A program made the translations under genes and the position numbers. Below, piece after piece: positions 9,563-18,791 of a DNA stretch of 64,000 nt. The notes beneath the pieces are model-generated. The model did not search any database. It was not told the origin of the DNA and was given only the letters and a program-made list of their open reading frames with translations. The stretch is from Lachnospiraceae bacterium (GTDB taxonomy: Bacteria > Bacillota > Clostridia > Lachnospirales > Lachnospiraceae). The stretch covers positions 1-64,000 of the forward strand of contig SVFL01000013.1 of NCBI GenBank assembly GCA_015056885.1, read 5' to 3'. The stretch's first letter is position 1, and each line of letters opens with the position of its first letter.

Positions 9563-10573
9563 ATGGCTGAAATGGTTAAAGTGGCAGTGGATGCCATGGG
9601 TGGAGACAATGCTCCCGGAGAGGTAGTAAAGGGCGCAGTGGAAGCCATTAATGCTGAGAAGAAGATTAAGGTGTACCTGTATGGCAAGGAGCCTTTGATT
9701 ACGGCAGAGCTTAAGAATTATACGTATGATCCGGAGCAGGTAGAGATAGTACATGCTGAGGAGATTATTGAGATGTCAGAACCACCCGTAAATGCAATTC
9801 GCAAGAAGAAGGATTCTTCTTTGGTGAAGGCGATGAATGCAGTGCGTGACGGTGAGTGCGATGCGTTGGTTTCTGCGGGCAGTACCGGAGCGGTTCTGGT
9901 AGGCGGACAGATTATTGTAGGACGTATCAAGGGTGTGGACAGAGCACCTCTTGCGCCGTTGATTCCCACAGCAGAGGGTGTATCTTTGCTGATTGACTGT
10001 GGAGCAAATGTGGATGCCAAGCCCCATAATCTGGTACAGTTTGCCAAGATGGGCAGCGTGTATATGGAGAATGTTATGGGCGTGAAGAATCCCAAGGTTG
10101 GTATTCTGAATATCGGCGCTGAGGAAGAGAAGGGTAATGCTTTGGTAAAGGAGACTTTCCCTCTTCTGAAGGCTTGTCCCGAGATTAACTTTGTGGGCAG
10201 TGTTGAGGCTCGAGATGTTCCCAAGGGTGGTGTGGATGTAATTGTCTGTGAAGCCTTTGTGGGAAATGTGTTGTTGAAGACCTATGAGGGTGTGGGTTCT
10301 GTTTTGATTAAGCAGGTGAAGAATGGTATGATGACCTCTCTTCGCAGTAAGATTGGTGCTCTTTTGGTAAAGCCTGCTTTGAAGAAGACTTTAAAAGCAT
10401 TTGATTTGGAACAGTATGGTGGTGCGCCTCTTTTGGGCTTGAATGGTCTTGTGGTTAAGACCCACGGAAGCAGTAAGGCGGTTGAGATTAAGAACTCCAT
10501 TCTCCAGTGCCTGACATTCAAAGAACAGTGTATCAACGATAAGATTAAGGAGAAAATTGTGCTGGAGGATTAA
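9563..10573 (+). CDS. plsX: Phosphate acyltransferase PlsX
   Basis: PlsX transfers the acyl group from acyl-ACP to inorganic phosphate, forming the acyl-phosphate used by PlsY at the start of membrane phospholipid synthesis. The 336 residues match the family length. The N-terminal DAMGGD motif (10-15) is present, followed by the SAGSTGA segment and the conserved DCGANVD stretch. A good ribosome site (AAAGGAAG) precedes the ATG. It lies directly upstream of acpP, whose product carries its substrate, and the pair is probably cotranscribed from the promoter at 9469. A peripheral membrane enzyme is expected from the family. No oddities seen. Confidence 0.96.
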   Translation: MAEMVKVAVDAMGGDNAPGEVVKGAVEAINAEKKIKVYLYGKEPLITAELKNYTYDPEQVEIVHAEEIIEMSEPPVNAIRKKKDSSLVKAMNAVRDGECDALVSAGSTGAVLVGGQIIVGRIKGVDRAPLAPLIPTAEGVSLLIDCGANVDAKPHNLVQFAKMGSVYMENVMGVKNPKVGILNIGAEEEKGNALVKETFPLLKACPEINFVGSVEARDVPKGGVDVIVCEAFVGNVLLKTYEGVGSVLIKQVKNGMMTSLRSKIGALLVKPALKKTLKAFDLEQYGGAPLLGLNGLVVKTHGSSKAVEIKNSILQCLTFKEQCINDKIKEKIVLED

Positions 10574-10651
10574 GCACAGATACACAAAAAGTCAGACATA
10601 AGCACATATATATTATTAAACAGGAAATTTACAGGAAAGAAGGACACAACT

Positions 10652-10882
10652 ATGGAACTTGAAAAGTTGAAAAAAGTAATTGCAGAGGTTTTGAATGTAG
10701 ACACCGAGGAGATTACTCTCGATACTACCTTCACAGACGATCTTGGAGCTGACTCCTTAGATGTATTTCAGATTATCATGGGAATTGAGGAAGAGTTTGA
10801 TATTGAGATTCCCTCTGATAAGGCAGAGAAAATCACAACTGTTGAAGAAGCAGTAGAAATGATTAAGGGTGCTTTGAACTAA
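10652..10882 (+). CDS. acpP: Acyl carrier protein
   Basis: A 76-residue acidic acyl carrier protein that carries growing fatty acyl chains on a 4'-phosphopantetheine arm. The attachment serine is Ser35 in the LGADSLD motif; the helical pattern and acidic composition are typical. GGAAAGAAGGA precedes the start. It follows plsX by 78 bases and is followed at once by an intrinsic terminator, which would limit read-through into rnc and help keep acpP expression high relative to its downstream neighbours (inference). Confidence 0.97.
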   Translation: MELEKLKKVIAEVLNVDTEEITLDTTFTDDLGADSLDVFQIIMGIEEEFDIEIPSDKAEKITTVEEAVEMIKGALN

Positions 10883-10896
10883 ACTTTGCTTGATGG

Positions 10897-10933
10897 AGTA
10901 TTCCCGAATCTCGGTATTTGGGAATACTTTTTT
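10897..10933 (+). terminator. Intrinsic terminator after acpP
   Basis: The arms AGTATTCCC (10897-10905) and GGGAATACT (10920-10928) pair perfectly and run into TTTTTT (10928-10933). Because rnc follows at once with no clear promoter, the hairpin may act as an attenuator. Confidence 0.85.
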
Positions 10934-10989
10934 CGTGGTGCATGAATGTGAGTTGGTGCGCAAGCATTCTTAAATGAATGAGGATAACA

Positions 10990-11700
10990 ATGCAAAAACT
11001 TAATTTGGAAGATTTGGAGGAGCGTATCGGGTATCGTTTTCAGGACAGAGGTCTTTTGAAACAGGCACTTACTCACAGCTCTTTTACCAATGAACAGAAA
11101 ATCAACAAAACAGAGGACTATGAGAGACTGGAATTTCTGGGGGATGCAGTGCTGGAGATGGTGTCCAGTCAGTTTTTGTTTCATACATACCCACAGCTTT
11201 CAGAGGGAGAGCTGACGAAAATGCGTGCATCTTTGGTCTGTGAGCCGGCGCTGGCTTTTTGTGCCAGAGATATAGAACTTGGTAAATTCATTCGCTTAGG
11301 TAAGGGCGAGGAATTGTCCGGTGGCAGAGAAAGAGAGAGTATTACTTCCGATGTAATGGAAGCGGTAATCGGTGCTATTTTTCTGGACGGCGGAATTGAG
11401 AAGGCCAAAGAGTATATTTTGAAATTTATTCTCTCAGATATTGAGAATAAGCAGCTGTTTTATGACAGCAAGAGTAATTTACAGGAACTGATGCAGGGGA
11501 CGCTTAAGAAGGAGTTTCATTATGAGCTTCTTGAGGAATGCGGACCGGAACACAGCAAGAGCTTCGTGGTGGCAGTCATCATGGAGGGCAAAAGCCTCGG
11601 CAGAGGTTTAGGAAGGACAAAAAAGGCAGCGGAGCAACAGGCAGCATATGAAGCACTGCTTTTTTTGAGGGAACAAGGATATGTATTTAAAAAGCATTGA
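10990..11700 (+). CDS. rnc: Ribonuclease III
   Basis: RNase III cleaves double-stranded RNA, including rRNA precursors. The catalytic signature ERLEFLGDA lies at residues 45-53, the second catalytic acidic cluster at about DVMEAVIGAIF, and the double-stranded RNA-binding domain fills the C-terminal third from about residue 160. The ATG at 10990 is chosen because GAGG (10980-10983) lies six bases before it; an in-frame ATG at 10978 would add four residues but lacks a ribosome site. The 3' end overlaps smc by 20 bases, so the two are probably translationally coupled. The rnc-smc-ftsY order is widely conserved in Firmicutes. Confidence 0.96.
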   Translation: MQKLNLEDLEERIGYRFQDRGLLKQALTHSSFTNEQKINKTEDYERLEFLGDAVLEMVSSQFLFHTYPQLSEGELTKMRASLVCEPALAFCARDIELGKFIRLGKGEELSGGRERESITSDVMEAVIGAIFLDGGIEKAKEYILKFILSDIENKQLFYDSKSNLQELMQGTLKKEFHYELLEECGPEHSKSFVVAVIMEGKSLGRGLGRTKKAAEQQAAYEALLFLREQGYVFKKH

Positions 11701-14700
11701 AGTACACGGCTTTAAATCTTTTGCCAACAAGATTAATTTTCAATTTCATAATGGTATTACAGGTATTGTAGGTCCCAACGGAAGTGGAAAGAGTAATGTT
11801 GCAGATGCCGTGCGTTGGGTACTGGGTGAGCAGCGTGTAAAACAGTTGCGTGGTTCCAGTATGCAGGATGTCATTTTCTCGGGAACAGAGACCAGAAAGC
11901 CTTTAAGCTATGCTTATGTGGCAATTACTCTGGATAACGCAGACCATCAGCTGGCTATTGATTTTGATGAGGTCACTGTGGCTCGTAGAATCTACCGTTC
12001 CGGCGAAAGTGAATATCTAATCAACGGAAGTGTGTGCCGTTTGAAGGATGTCAATGAGTTGTTCTATGATACCGGTATCGGTAAGGAAGGCTATTCCATC
12101 ATTGGACAGGGTCAGATTGATAAGATTCTTAGCGGTAAGCCGGAGGAGCGCAGAGAGCTTTTTGACGAGGCGGCAGGTATTGTAAAGTTCAAGCGTCGTA
12201 AGGCTGCGGCTCAGCAGAAGCTTGAGAATGAGCAGCAGAACATGGTGCGTGTGTCTGATATTCTGGCAGAGCTTGAGAAGCAGACGGGGCCTTTGGAGAA
12301 ACAGTCTGAGAAGGCAAAGATTTATCTGAAGAAAAAAGAAGAATTAAAGACCTTGGATGTGAATGTATTTTTGCTGGAAAACGCCCGCAGCAGACAGCAG
12401 CTGGAAGAGGTAAAGGAAAAATGCAGTATCACAGGTGCTGAATTGCAGGATGCTACAGCAAAATATGAAAACATTAAGAGTGAATATGAGCGCATTCAGG
12501 AAGAATTAGAGGCTTTGGATGCTTCTATTGAGAGTGCAAGAACGCAGATGACGGATACCGGACTTTTGCGCGGTAAGCTGGAGGGTGAGATTAATGTCTT
12601 AAAGGAGCAGATTAACTCTGCAAAGGGCAGTGAGGCTCATCTGAACAATCGTAAGTCTGCATTGCAGGAAGAAATTGCGACCCGTGAGCAGGAAAAGAAG
12701 GGGATTTTGGAGGAGAAGCAGGGGATTGACGACCAGGTGCGTGAGATTACCGAGACTGCTGATTCTGTAAAGGCAACCCTTGAAAATATCCAGAGAGATA
12801 TTGAGGATTTGAATGCTCGCATTGAACAGGGCAAAAATGTTATTATCGGAGAACTGAATCAGCGTGCTACCATCAAGTCCAAAATCGGACGTTTTGATAC
12901 TATGATGGAGCAGATTAATATTCGTAAGGCAGAGCTGAATTCCAGACTCCTTCGTGCCAAGTCTGACGAGGCGGCAAGAGAAGAGCAGTTGAAGACTTTG
13001 GAAGCAGAATTCGAGACCATCACAGGTGAACTGGCCAAGATGAATGAACAGGAAGCTGAGGCGAATCTGAAGCTTGGAGATATTCGTGAGAACCTTACTA
13101 AGCTGGATGCCAAGCTTCGCGAGACCCAGTCCCTGTATCACATGGAACAGTCCAAGCTGGAGGCTCTTAGTAACCTGACTGAGCGCTATGAGGGTTATGG
13201 CGGCAGTGTTAAGAAGGTTATGGAGCAGAAGGAGAAGGAAAAGGGAATTGTTGGTGTTGTAGCGGATATCATCAAGGTTGATAAGAAGTATGAAACTGCC
13301 ATTGAGACTGCATTGGGCGGTAATATTCAGAATATCGTTACAGATGATGAGAATACAGCCAAGAAGATGATTCAGTATTTGAAGCAGAATCGTCTGGGAC
13401 GAGCAACTTTCCTGCCACTTACCAGCATTACCAAACCTCAGGAATTTAAAAATCCCGAGGCCCTTGAGGAAAAGGGCGTTATCGGTATGGCGGATGCGCT
13501 GGTAGATATTGAAGATAAGTATCGCAATGTGGCGAAGGCTATGTTGGGTCGTATCGTGGTGGTTGATCATGTAGACAACGCAGTAAAAATCGCTAAGAAG
13601 TTCGATTACGGCATTCGTATGGTTACTCTTGAGGGCGAGCTTTTGGTGCCCGGCGGTGCCATTAGTGGTGGTGCTTTCAAGAACAACAGTAATCTGTTGG
13701 GAAGACGCCGTGAGATTGAGGAACTGGAAAAGCGTGTTAAGAAGCTTCTTGATACGGTGGATTCCATCAATAATGAGATTAGTGAGACTAAGTCCGGACG
13801 TAATAAGCTTCGTATGGAATTGGAGGCTTTAAAGACGGATATTCAGCGCAAATCCATCGAGCAGAATACGGCAAGATTAAATATTGCTCAGGCAAGAGAG
13901 CGTATTGAAGAAGAACTTGAGGGCGCTCAGAGCCTTCGTTTGGAAGAGCGTGATATTGAGACTCAGATTCTGGAGATTCAGAATAATAAGGAGTCTGTAC
14001 GCAAGGAGCTGGCAGATAGCGAGACCTTAGAGAAGAATACTCAGGATGAAATTGTAAAACTGCAGAAGGATGTGGAGGAGAAGCGTCTTCAGGAGACTGA
14101 GGCAGCGGCTCAGGTGAATGAGTGGGATTTGAAGGTGGAGAAAATGCTTCAGACCCAGAACTTCCAGCAGACCAATGTGGACCGTATCAACGGCGAGTTG
14201 GAGCGTTTTCAGGCAGAACTGGATGAGATTTTGCAGGCACTTTCTGATAATGAGAAAGCAGTTGAGGAGAAGCAGGCCAATATTCTGGCAATTGAACAGA
14301 CTATTACCGCGTCTCATGATGCACAGAATGAGTCAGAGCAGAAGTTAAAAGAGGATGTGGCGCGCAGAGAGGAACTGAGTGCAACACAGAAGAATTTCTT
14401 CCAGAGCAGAGAAGAGCTTTCCCAGCGTATGAATGCCTTGGATAAGGAATCCTATCGTCTGAATGCCCAGAGAGAGAAGTTAGAGGAGTCTATTACAGGT
14501 AAGATTAATTACATGTGGGATGAGTATGAGATTACTCTGAGTGATGCGGCAGCCCTTCGCAATGAAGAACTGACAGACCTTACTGTTATGAAGCGTGATG
14601 TGGCTGAGATAAAGGATCAGATTAAGCGTCTGGGTGATGTCAATGTAAACGCTATTGAGGACTACAAGAACCTCATGGAGCGTTATACCTTTATGAAGAC

Positions 14701-15241
14701 CCAGCATGATGATCTGATTGAGGCAGCTAAGACTTTGGAGGGGATTATCGAGGAGCTGGATACTGCAATGCGCAAACAGTTTACTGAGAAATTTGCCGAG
14801 ATTACCAGAGAGTTTGACAAGGTATTTAAGGAGCTGTTTGGCGGTGGTAAAGGTACACTTGAGCTTATGGAGGAAGAAGATATTCTTGAGGCCGGCATAA
14901 GAATTGTTGCCCAGCCTCCCGGCAAGAAGCTTCAGAATATGATGCAGTTGTCCGGTGGAGAAAAGGCGCTTACAGCTATTGCTCTTTTGTTTGCGATTCA
15001 GAATCTGAAGCCTTCACCTTTCTGTCTGTTGGACGAGATTGAGGCGGCACTGGATGATTCCAATGTAGGCCGTTTTGCAAAATACTTACATAAGCTGACC
15101 AAGAATACACAGTTTATTGTTATTACCCACAGAAGAGGAACCATGGAGCAGGTGGACCGTCTCTATGGTATTACCATGCAGGAGAAGGGTGTGTCAACTC
15201 TTGTAAGTGTAAACTTGATTGACAAGGAATTAGACGACTAA
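11681..15241 (+). CDS. smc: Chromosome partition protein SMC
   Basis: SMC is the ATPase core of bacterial condensin and works with ScpA and ScpB (not in this window). At 1186 residues it has the family length. The Walker A motif GPNGSGKS is at 31-38, long coiled coils flank a hinge at about 500-660, the ABC signature LSGGEK starts at residue 1090, and the Walker B aspartate-glutamate is at 1118-1119. The Walker A and Walker B head halves therefore lie at opposite ends, as expected. The start overlaps rnc, and ftsY begins 17 bases after the stop, pointing to one operon. All key ATPase motifs are intact. Confidence 0.97.
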   Translation: MYLKSIEVHGFKSFANKINFQFHNGITGIVGPNGSGKSNVADAVRWVLGEQRVKQLRGSSMQDVIFSGTETRKPLSYAYVAITLDNADHQLAIDFDEVTVARRIYRSGESEYLINGSVCRLKDVNELFYDTGIGKEGYSIIGQGQIDKILSGKPEERRELFDEAAGIVKFKRRKAAAQQKLENEQQNMVRVSDILAELEKQTGPLEKQSEKAKIYLKKKEELKTLDVNVFLLENARSRQQLEEVKEKCSITGAELQDATAKYENIKSEYERIQEELEALDASIESARTQMTDTGLLRGKLEGEINVLKEQINSAKGSEAHLNNRKSALQEEIATREQEKKGILEEKQGIDDQVREITETADSVKATLENIQRDIEDLNARIEQGKNVIIGELNQRATIKSKIGRFDTMMEQINIRKAELNSRLLRAKSDEAAREEQLKTLEAEFETITGELAKMNEQEAEANLKLGDIRENLTKLDAKLRETQSLYHMEQSKLEALSNLTERYEGYGGSVKKVMEQKEKEKGIVGVVADIIKVDKKYETAIETALGGNIQNIVTDDENTAKKMIQYLKQNRLGRATFLPLTSITKPQEFKNPEALEEKGVIGMADALVDIEDKYRNVAKAMLGRIVVVDHVDNAVKIAKKFDYGIRMVTLEGELLVPGGAISGGAFKNNSNLLGRRREIEELEKRVKKLLDTVDSINNEISETKSGRNKLRMELEALKTDIQRKSIEQNTARLNIAQARERIEEELEGAQSLRLEERDIETQILEIQNNKESVRKELADSETLEKNTQDEIVKLQKDVEEKRLQETEAAAQVNEWDLKVEKMLQTQNFQQTNVDRINGELERFQAELDEILQALSDNEKAVEEKQANILAIEQTITASHDAQNESEQKLKEDVARREELSATQKNFFQSREELSQRMNALDKESYRLNAQREKLEESITGKINYMWDEYEITLSDAAALRNEELTDLTVMKRDVAEIKDQIKRLGDVNVNAIEDYKNLMERYTFMKTQHDDLIEAAKTLEGIIEELDTAMRKQFTEKFAEITREFDKVFKELFGGGKGTLELMEEEDILEAGIRIVAQPPGKKLQNMMQLSGGEKALTAIALLFAIQNLKPSPFCLLDEIEAALDDSNVGRFAKYLHKLTKNTQFIVITHRRGTMEQVDRLYGITMQEKGVSTLVSVNLIDKELDD

Positions 15242-15258
15242 TAGGAATGGAGACTATT

Positions 15259-16203
15259 ATGAGTGAAGAAAAGAAGGGCTTTTTTGCCCGGTTAAAAGCG
15301 GGATTGTCCAAGACCCGCGACAATATTGTCAAGGGAATTGATAATGTGTTCAGCGGATTTTCCTCAATTGATGAAGACTTCTATGAGGAACTGGAAGAAA
15401 TCCTGATTATGGGTGATTTGGGTGTAAATGCCACCAATGCCATTATTGAAAGGTTAAAGAAACAGGTTAAGGAACAACATATCAAGGAGCCTGCTGACTG
15501 TAAACAGCTTCTGATTGATGGGATTCGAGAGCAGATGCAGGTGGATGAGACTGCTTATGATTTTGAGAATCAGCAGTCCATCATCATGGTAATCGGTGTG
15601 AACGGTGTGGGTAAGACTACCTCTGTGGGTAAACTTGCAGGTAAATTAAAAGGTCAGGGCCGCAAGGTTTTGATTGCGGCGGCGGATACCTTCCGTGCAG
15701 CGGCGGGTGACCAGCTTGCAGAATGGGCCAGAAGAGCGGATGTGCCTATGATAGGAGGCGTTGAGGGTGCAGACCCTGCCAGTGTGGTGTATGATGCAGT
15801 CAGTGCAGCCAAGGCAAGAGGCGTGGATGTACTTTTGATTGATACGGCAGGACGACTTCATAACAAGAAAAATCTCATGGAAGAGCTTCGCAAGATGAAT
15901 CGTATTATTGACAGAGAGTTTCCCAATGCACACAGAGAGAATCTGATTGTGCTGGATGGAACAACCGGTCAGAACGCATTGGTACAGGCAAGAGAGTTCG
16001 GAGATGTGGCTAAACTCACCGGTATTGTGCTGACCAAGATGGACGGTACGGCAAAAGGTGGAATTGCGGTGGCAATTCAGTCAGAGCTAAATGTGCCCGT
16101 GAAATATATCGGTGTGGGCGAGAGTATTGATGATTTGCAGAAATTTGATTCAGATCAGTTTGTAAATGCATTGTTTGATGTGCAGATGGAGGATGAAGAG
16201 TAA
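15259..16203 (+). CDS. ftsY: Signal recognition particle receptor FtsY
   Basis: FtsY is the membrane-associated GTPase receptor that accepts Ffh-ribosome complexes for cotranslational membrane insertion. GVNGVGKTT (G1) is at residues 113-121, followed by the insertion-box AADTFRAAA, DTAGR (G3) and TKMDG (G4). The N domain is preceded by only a short basic segment rather than a long acidic A domain, usual in Gram-positives. The ATG at 15259 has GGAG six bases upstream; an earlier ATG at 15247 has no usable ribosome site. The stop overlaps the ilvA start by one base. Confidence 0.96.
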   Translation: MSEEKKGFFARLKAGLSKTRDNIVKGIDNVFSGFSSIDEDFYEELEEILIMGDLGVNATNAIIERLKKQVKEQHIKEPADCKQLLIDGIREQMQVDETAYDFENQQSIIMVIGVNGVGKTTSVGKLAGKLKGQGRKVLIAAADTFRAAAGDQLAEWARRADVPMIGGVEGADPASVVYDAVSAAKARGVDVLLIDTAGRLHNKKNLMEELRKMNRIIDREFPNAHRENLIVLDGTTGQNALVQAREFGDVAKLTGIVLTKMDGTAKGGIAVAIQSELNVPVKYIGVGESIDDLQKFDSDQFVNALFDVQMEDEE

Positions 16204-17426
16204 TGGAAGAACAAATGTTGACACTTGGCAAATTTGAGGAAGCCAGCGAGGTTGTAAAGAAAGTGACCTCTGAGACCAAATTGGTCTACAGTGACTACTT
16301 CAGCAAACAGACAGGCAATCGTGTGTATTTAAAGCCGGAGAATATGCAGTTTACCGGTGCATATAAGTTGCGCGGTGCATATTACAAGACAAGCACACTC
16401 ACTGATGAGGAACGTGCAAAGGGTATCATTACCGCGTCTGCAGGCAACCATGCCCAGGGTGTTGCTTATGCGGCACAGTGTTATGGTGTGAAGGCAACGG
16501 TTGTTATGCCTACCACTACACCTCTTATGAAGGTGAACCGTACCAAGAGCTATGGAGCAGAGGTTGTGCTGCATGGTGATGTGTATGATGAGGCATGTGC
16601 CCATGCTTATGAGTTGGCAGAAAAGCACGGTTACACCATGATTCATCCTTTCGATGATCTGACGGTTGCAACCGGTCAGGGAACTATCGCAATGGAGATT
16701 TTCAAGGAGCTTCCCTTGGTGGATTATATTTTGGTTCCCATCGGTGGCGGCGGACTTGCAACCGGTGTTTCTACTCTGGCAAAGCTTTTGAATCCTAAGA
16801 TTAAGGTAATCGGTGTGGAGCCCGCAGGAGCAAATTGTTTGCAGGAATCCATCAAAAAGGGCGAGGTGACAACCCTTCCCGGTGTCAATACCATTGCGGA
16901 CGGTACTGCGGTAAAGACTCCCGGTGCGAAGCTGTTCCCTTATCTGCAGCAGAATCTGGATGATATTATTACGGTTGAAGATGAGGAACTGGTAGTAACC
17001 TTCCTTGACATGGTTGAGAACCACAAGATGGTAGTGGAGAATTCCGGTCTTCTTACCGTGGCAGCTCTGAAACATCTGAATGTGAAGGACAAAAAGGTGG
17101 TATCTATCTTGAGCGGCGGTAATATGGATGTGATTACTATGTCTTCCGTGGTTCAGCAGGGATTGATTATGAGAGACAGAATCTTTACTGTTTCCGTACT
17201 GCTTCCCGATAAGCCCGGTGAGCTGTGCAGAGTATCCGGTATTATCGCAGATGTGAGCGGTAATGTTATTAAACTGGAGCATAACCAGTTTGTATCCATC
17301 AACCGTAATGCAGCTGTGGAACTTCGTATTACTTTGGAGGCTTTCGGTACAGAGCATAAGGCGAAGATTTTAGCTGCTTTGGAAAAGGAAGGATATCGTC
17401 CGAAATTAGTTCGTACAAATATATAA
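16203..17426 (+). CDS. ilvA: Threonine ammonia-lyase (ACT-domain form)
   Basis: A PLP-dependent enzyme deaminating threonine to 2-oxobutanoate, either for isoleucine synthesis or for fermentation. The PLP lysine is Lys55 in FTGAYKLRGA; the SAGNHAQG phosphate-binding motif and the glycine loop PIGGGGLATG are present. The C-terminal 80 residues form a single ACT domain, and the 407-residue length fits the short allosteric class also called TdcB. Start and stop codons overlap with ftsY (TAATG), suggesting coupling to an operon with an unrelated role. A terminator follows at 17461. Whether its role is catabolic or biosynthetic cannot be decided from sequence alone. Confidence 0.92.
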   Translation: MEEQMLTLGKFEEASEVVKKVTSETKLVYSDYFSKQTGNRVYLKPENMQFTGAYKLRGAYYKTSTLTDEERAKGIITASAGNHAQGVAYAAQCYGVKATVVMPTTTPLMKVNRTKSYGAEVVLHGDVYDEACAHAYELAEKHGYTMIHPFDDLTVATGQGTIAMEIFKELPLVDYILVPIGGGGLATGVSTLAKLLNPKIKVIGVEPAGANCLQESIKKGEVTTLPGVNTIADGTAVKTPGAKLFPYLQQNLDDIITVEDEELVVTFLDMVENHKMVVENSGLLTVAALKHLNVKDKKVVSILSGGNMDVITMSSVVQQGLIMRDRIFTVSVLLPDKPGELCRVSGIIADVSGNVIKLEHNQFVSINRNAAVELRITLEAFGTEHKAKILAALEKEGYRPKLVRTNI

Positions 17427-17460
17427 TGTTATATGTGATTAATATTTTGTGGTAAAATGG

Positions 17461-17499
17461 GAAACCTTGTAGTAAAATAATGCTATAAGGTTTCTTTTA
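17461..17499 (+). terminator. Intrinsic terminator after ilvA
   Basis: GAAACCTT (17461-17468) pairs with AAGGTTTC (17487-17494) and is followed by TTTTAT. It ends the plsX/rnc-to-ilvA block. Confidence 0.8.
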
Positions 17500-17548
17500 T
17501 ATATTGGAAAGTTATATTGGTGTCAGGCATTACTCTTTTGGGACGACA

Positions 17549-17739
17549 TAGGATAAATTTGGGAAATGTGAGTTTCTTATCCTACTAAAAACGCAGAATC
17601 GTTCGCTTGTTGTCGGATTACGGATTGGACTGGGATAAAATAAATTTTTTATGGAATTTTATCCTACAAAGTGGAAGATAATGAATAGCATGAGGAAGAA
17701 AATCCGGGATAAAAATGAGATATTTCCTGTTTTTTATCC
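17549..17739 (+). repeat. Three tandem GGATAA/TTATCC palindromes
   Basis: Three inverted repeats share the same arm core: TAGGATAA/TTATCCTA (17549-17556 and 17577-17584), GGATAAAAT/ATTTTATCC (17633-17641 and 17656-17664), and GGATAAAAA/TTTTTATCC (17707-17715 and 17731-17739). Arms are 8-9 bp and loops 14-20 nt. They fill the 5' region of the yitT-like gene. Sites for a regulator, or RNA hairpins in its leader, are both possible. Confidence 0.7.
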
Positions 17740-17768
17740 GAAGTGTAACCGGAAACAGGAGGGTGGCT

Positions 17769-18734
17769 ATGAGTATAAAAACGGACTATAAGGAAAATGT
17801 TGAAAATTCAGAGTGCAATAGTGTAAAAGCAGCTGCTGATAAGGTGAAGGCTCGCGAAAATCAATATATTGAGAAGAAAACTCCCGCCAGGAGAGCATTG
17901 GATTATTTGTTGATGACAGTAGGTGCATTCATTTATGCTGTGGGTATCAGTCTGTTTTTGGATCCGAATTCATTGGCGCCCGGTGGTGTTACCGGTATTT
18001 CTATCATACTGAACCGAATCACGAATATTGAGACGGGCACGCTGATTTTGCTTTTGAATATACCGATTCTTTTGTTGGGGACCTGGCGTTTTGGTGTGCG
18101 TTTTATTTTGTCGACCTTGTATTGTATTGCATTGACCTCACTGTTTACCAATGTGTTGTCAGCCTACGGACCGATTACAGAGGATTTGGTGTTGGCGGCT
18201 GTGGTAGGAGGTGCTGTGCTTGCTGCAGGAGTGGGGATTGTGTTTAAAGCAGGGGGAACTACCGGAGGCATTGATATTATCATTAAGTTGCTTCGGTTAA
18301 AGATGCCTCATTTAAAAACAGGGGCATTGTATTTGGCTATGGATGCGGTGGTAGTGACTGCGTCTGCTATTTTGTTTCACAATATAGAACTTGCCTTATA
18401 TGCAGGCGTGGCGGTGTTTGTCAGTTCAACGGTGTTGGATGTTGTGTTGTATGGGCGGGATGGAGCGAAACTTATTTATATCATTAGTGATCATTTTGAA
18501 CCGATTACCAAGAGACTTTTAGAGGAGCTTGATTTGGGAGTCACCCATATGGATGCCAGCGGTGCCTACAGCGGTAAGGAGAAGAGTGTGATTATGTGTG
18601 TGTGCCGTAAAGCACTTTCTCCGAAGGTAGAAGAGATTGTAAAGGAAGAAGACCCTTTGGCATTTATGATTGTATCAAATGCCACAGAAATTTATGGAGA
18701 GGGTTACAAGAACATTTTTAGTGAAAAATTATAA
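17769..18734 (+). CDS. YitT-family membrane protein (DUF161/DUF2179)
   Basis: An integral membrane protein of the YitT family. After a hydrophilic N-terminus of about 45 residues come roughly five or six membrane segments with the PGGVTGI and AGGTTGGIDI motifs characteristic of the family, then a cytoplasmic DUF2179 domain of about 80 residues. The biochemical function of the family is not established. The ATG at 17769 is chosen because AGGAGGG lies directly upstream; an in-frame ATG at 17715 lies inside a palindrome and lacks a ribosome site. It stands alone between a terminator and the GGDEF gene, behind three palindromes that may regulate it. Confidence 0.88.
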   Translation: MSIKTDYKENVENSECNSVKAAADKVKARENQYIEKKTPARRALDYLLMTVGAFIYAVGISLFLDPNSLAPGGVTGISIILNRITNIETGTLILLLNIPILLLGTWRFGVRFILSTLYCIALTSLFTNVLSAYGPITEDLVLAAVVGGAVLAAGVGIVFKAGGTTGGIDIIIKLLRLKMPHLKTGALYLAMDAVVVTASAILFHNIELALYAGVAVFVSSTVLDVVLYGRDGAKLIYIISDHFEPITKRLLEELDLGVTHMDASGAYSGKEKSVIMCVCRKALSPKVEEIVKEEDPLAFMIVSNATEIYGEGYKNIFSEKL

Positions 18735-18791
18735 AATTTACAGACAGAGATAAAAAATGAAGTTCATGATAAAACTTCGGAGGATTACGGA

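Noticed and set aside
12599..13570. 323-codon ORF on the minus strand
   Set aside because: Opposite the smc coiled coil; leucine-rich translation arises from antisense of Glu/Lys-rich codons.
16329..17357. 342-codon ORF on the minus strand
   Set aside because: Antisense of ilvA, no domain or start signal.
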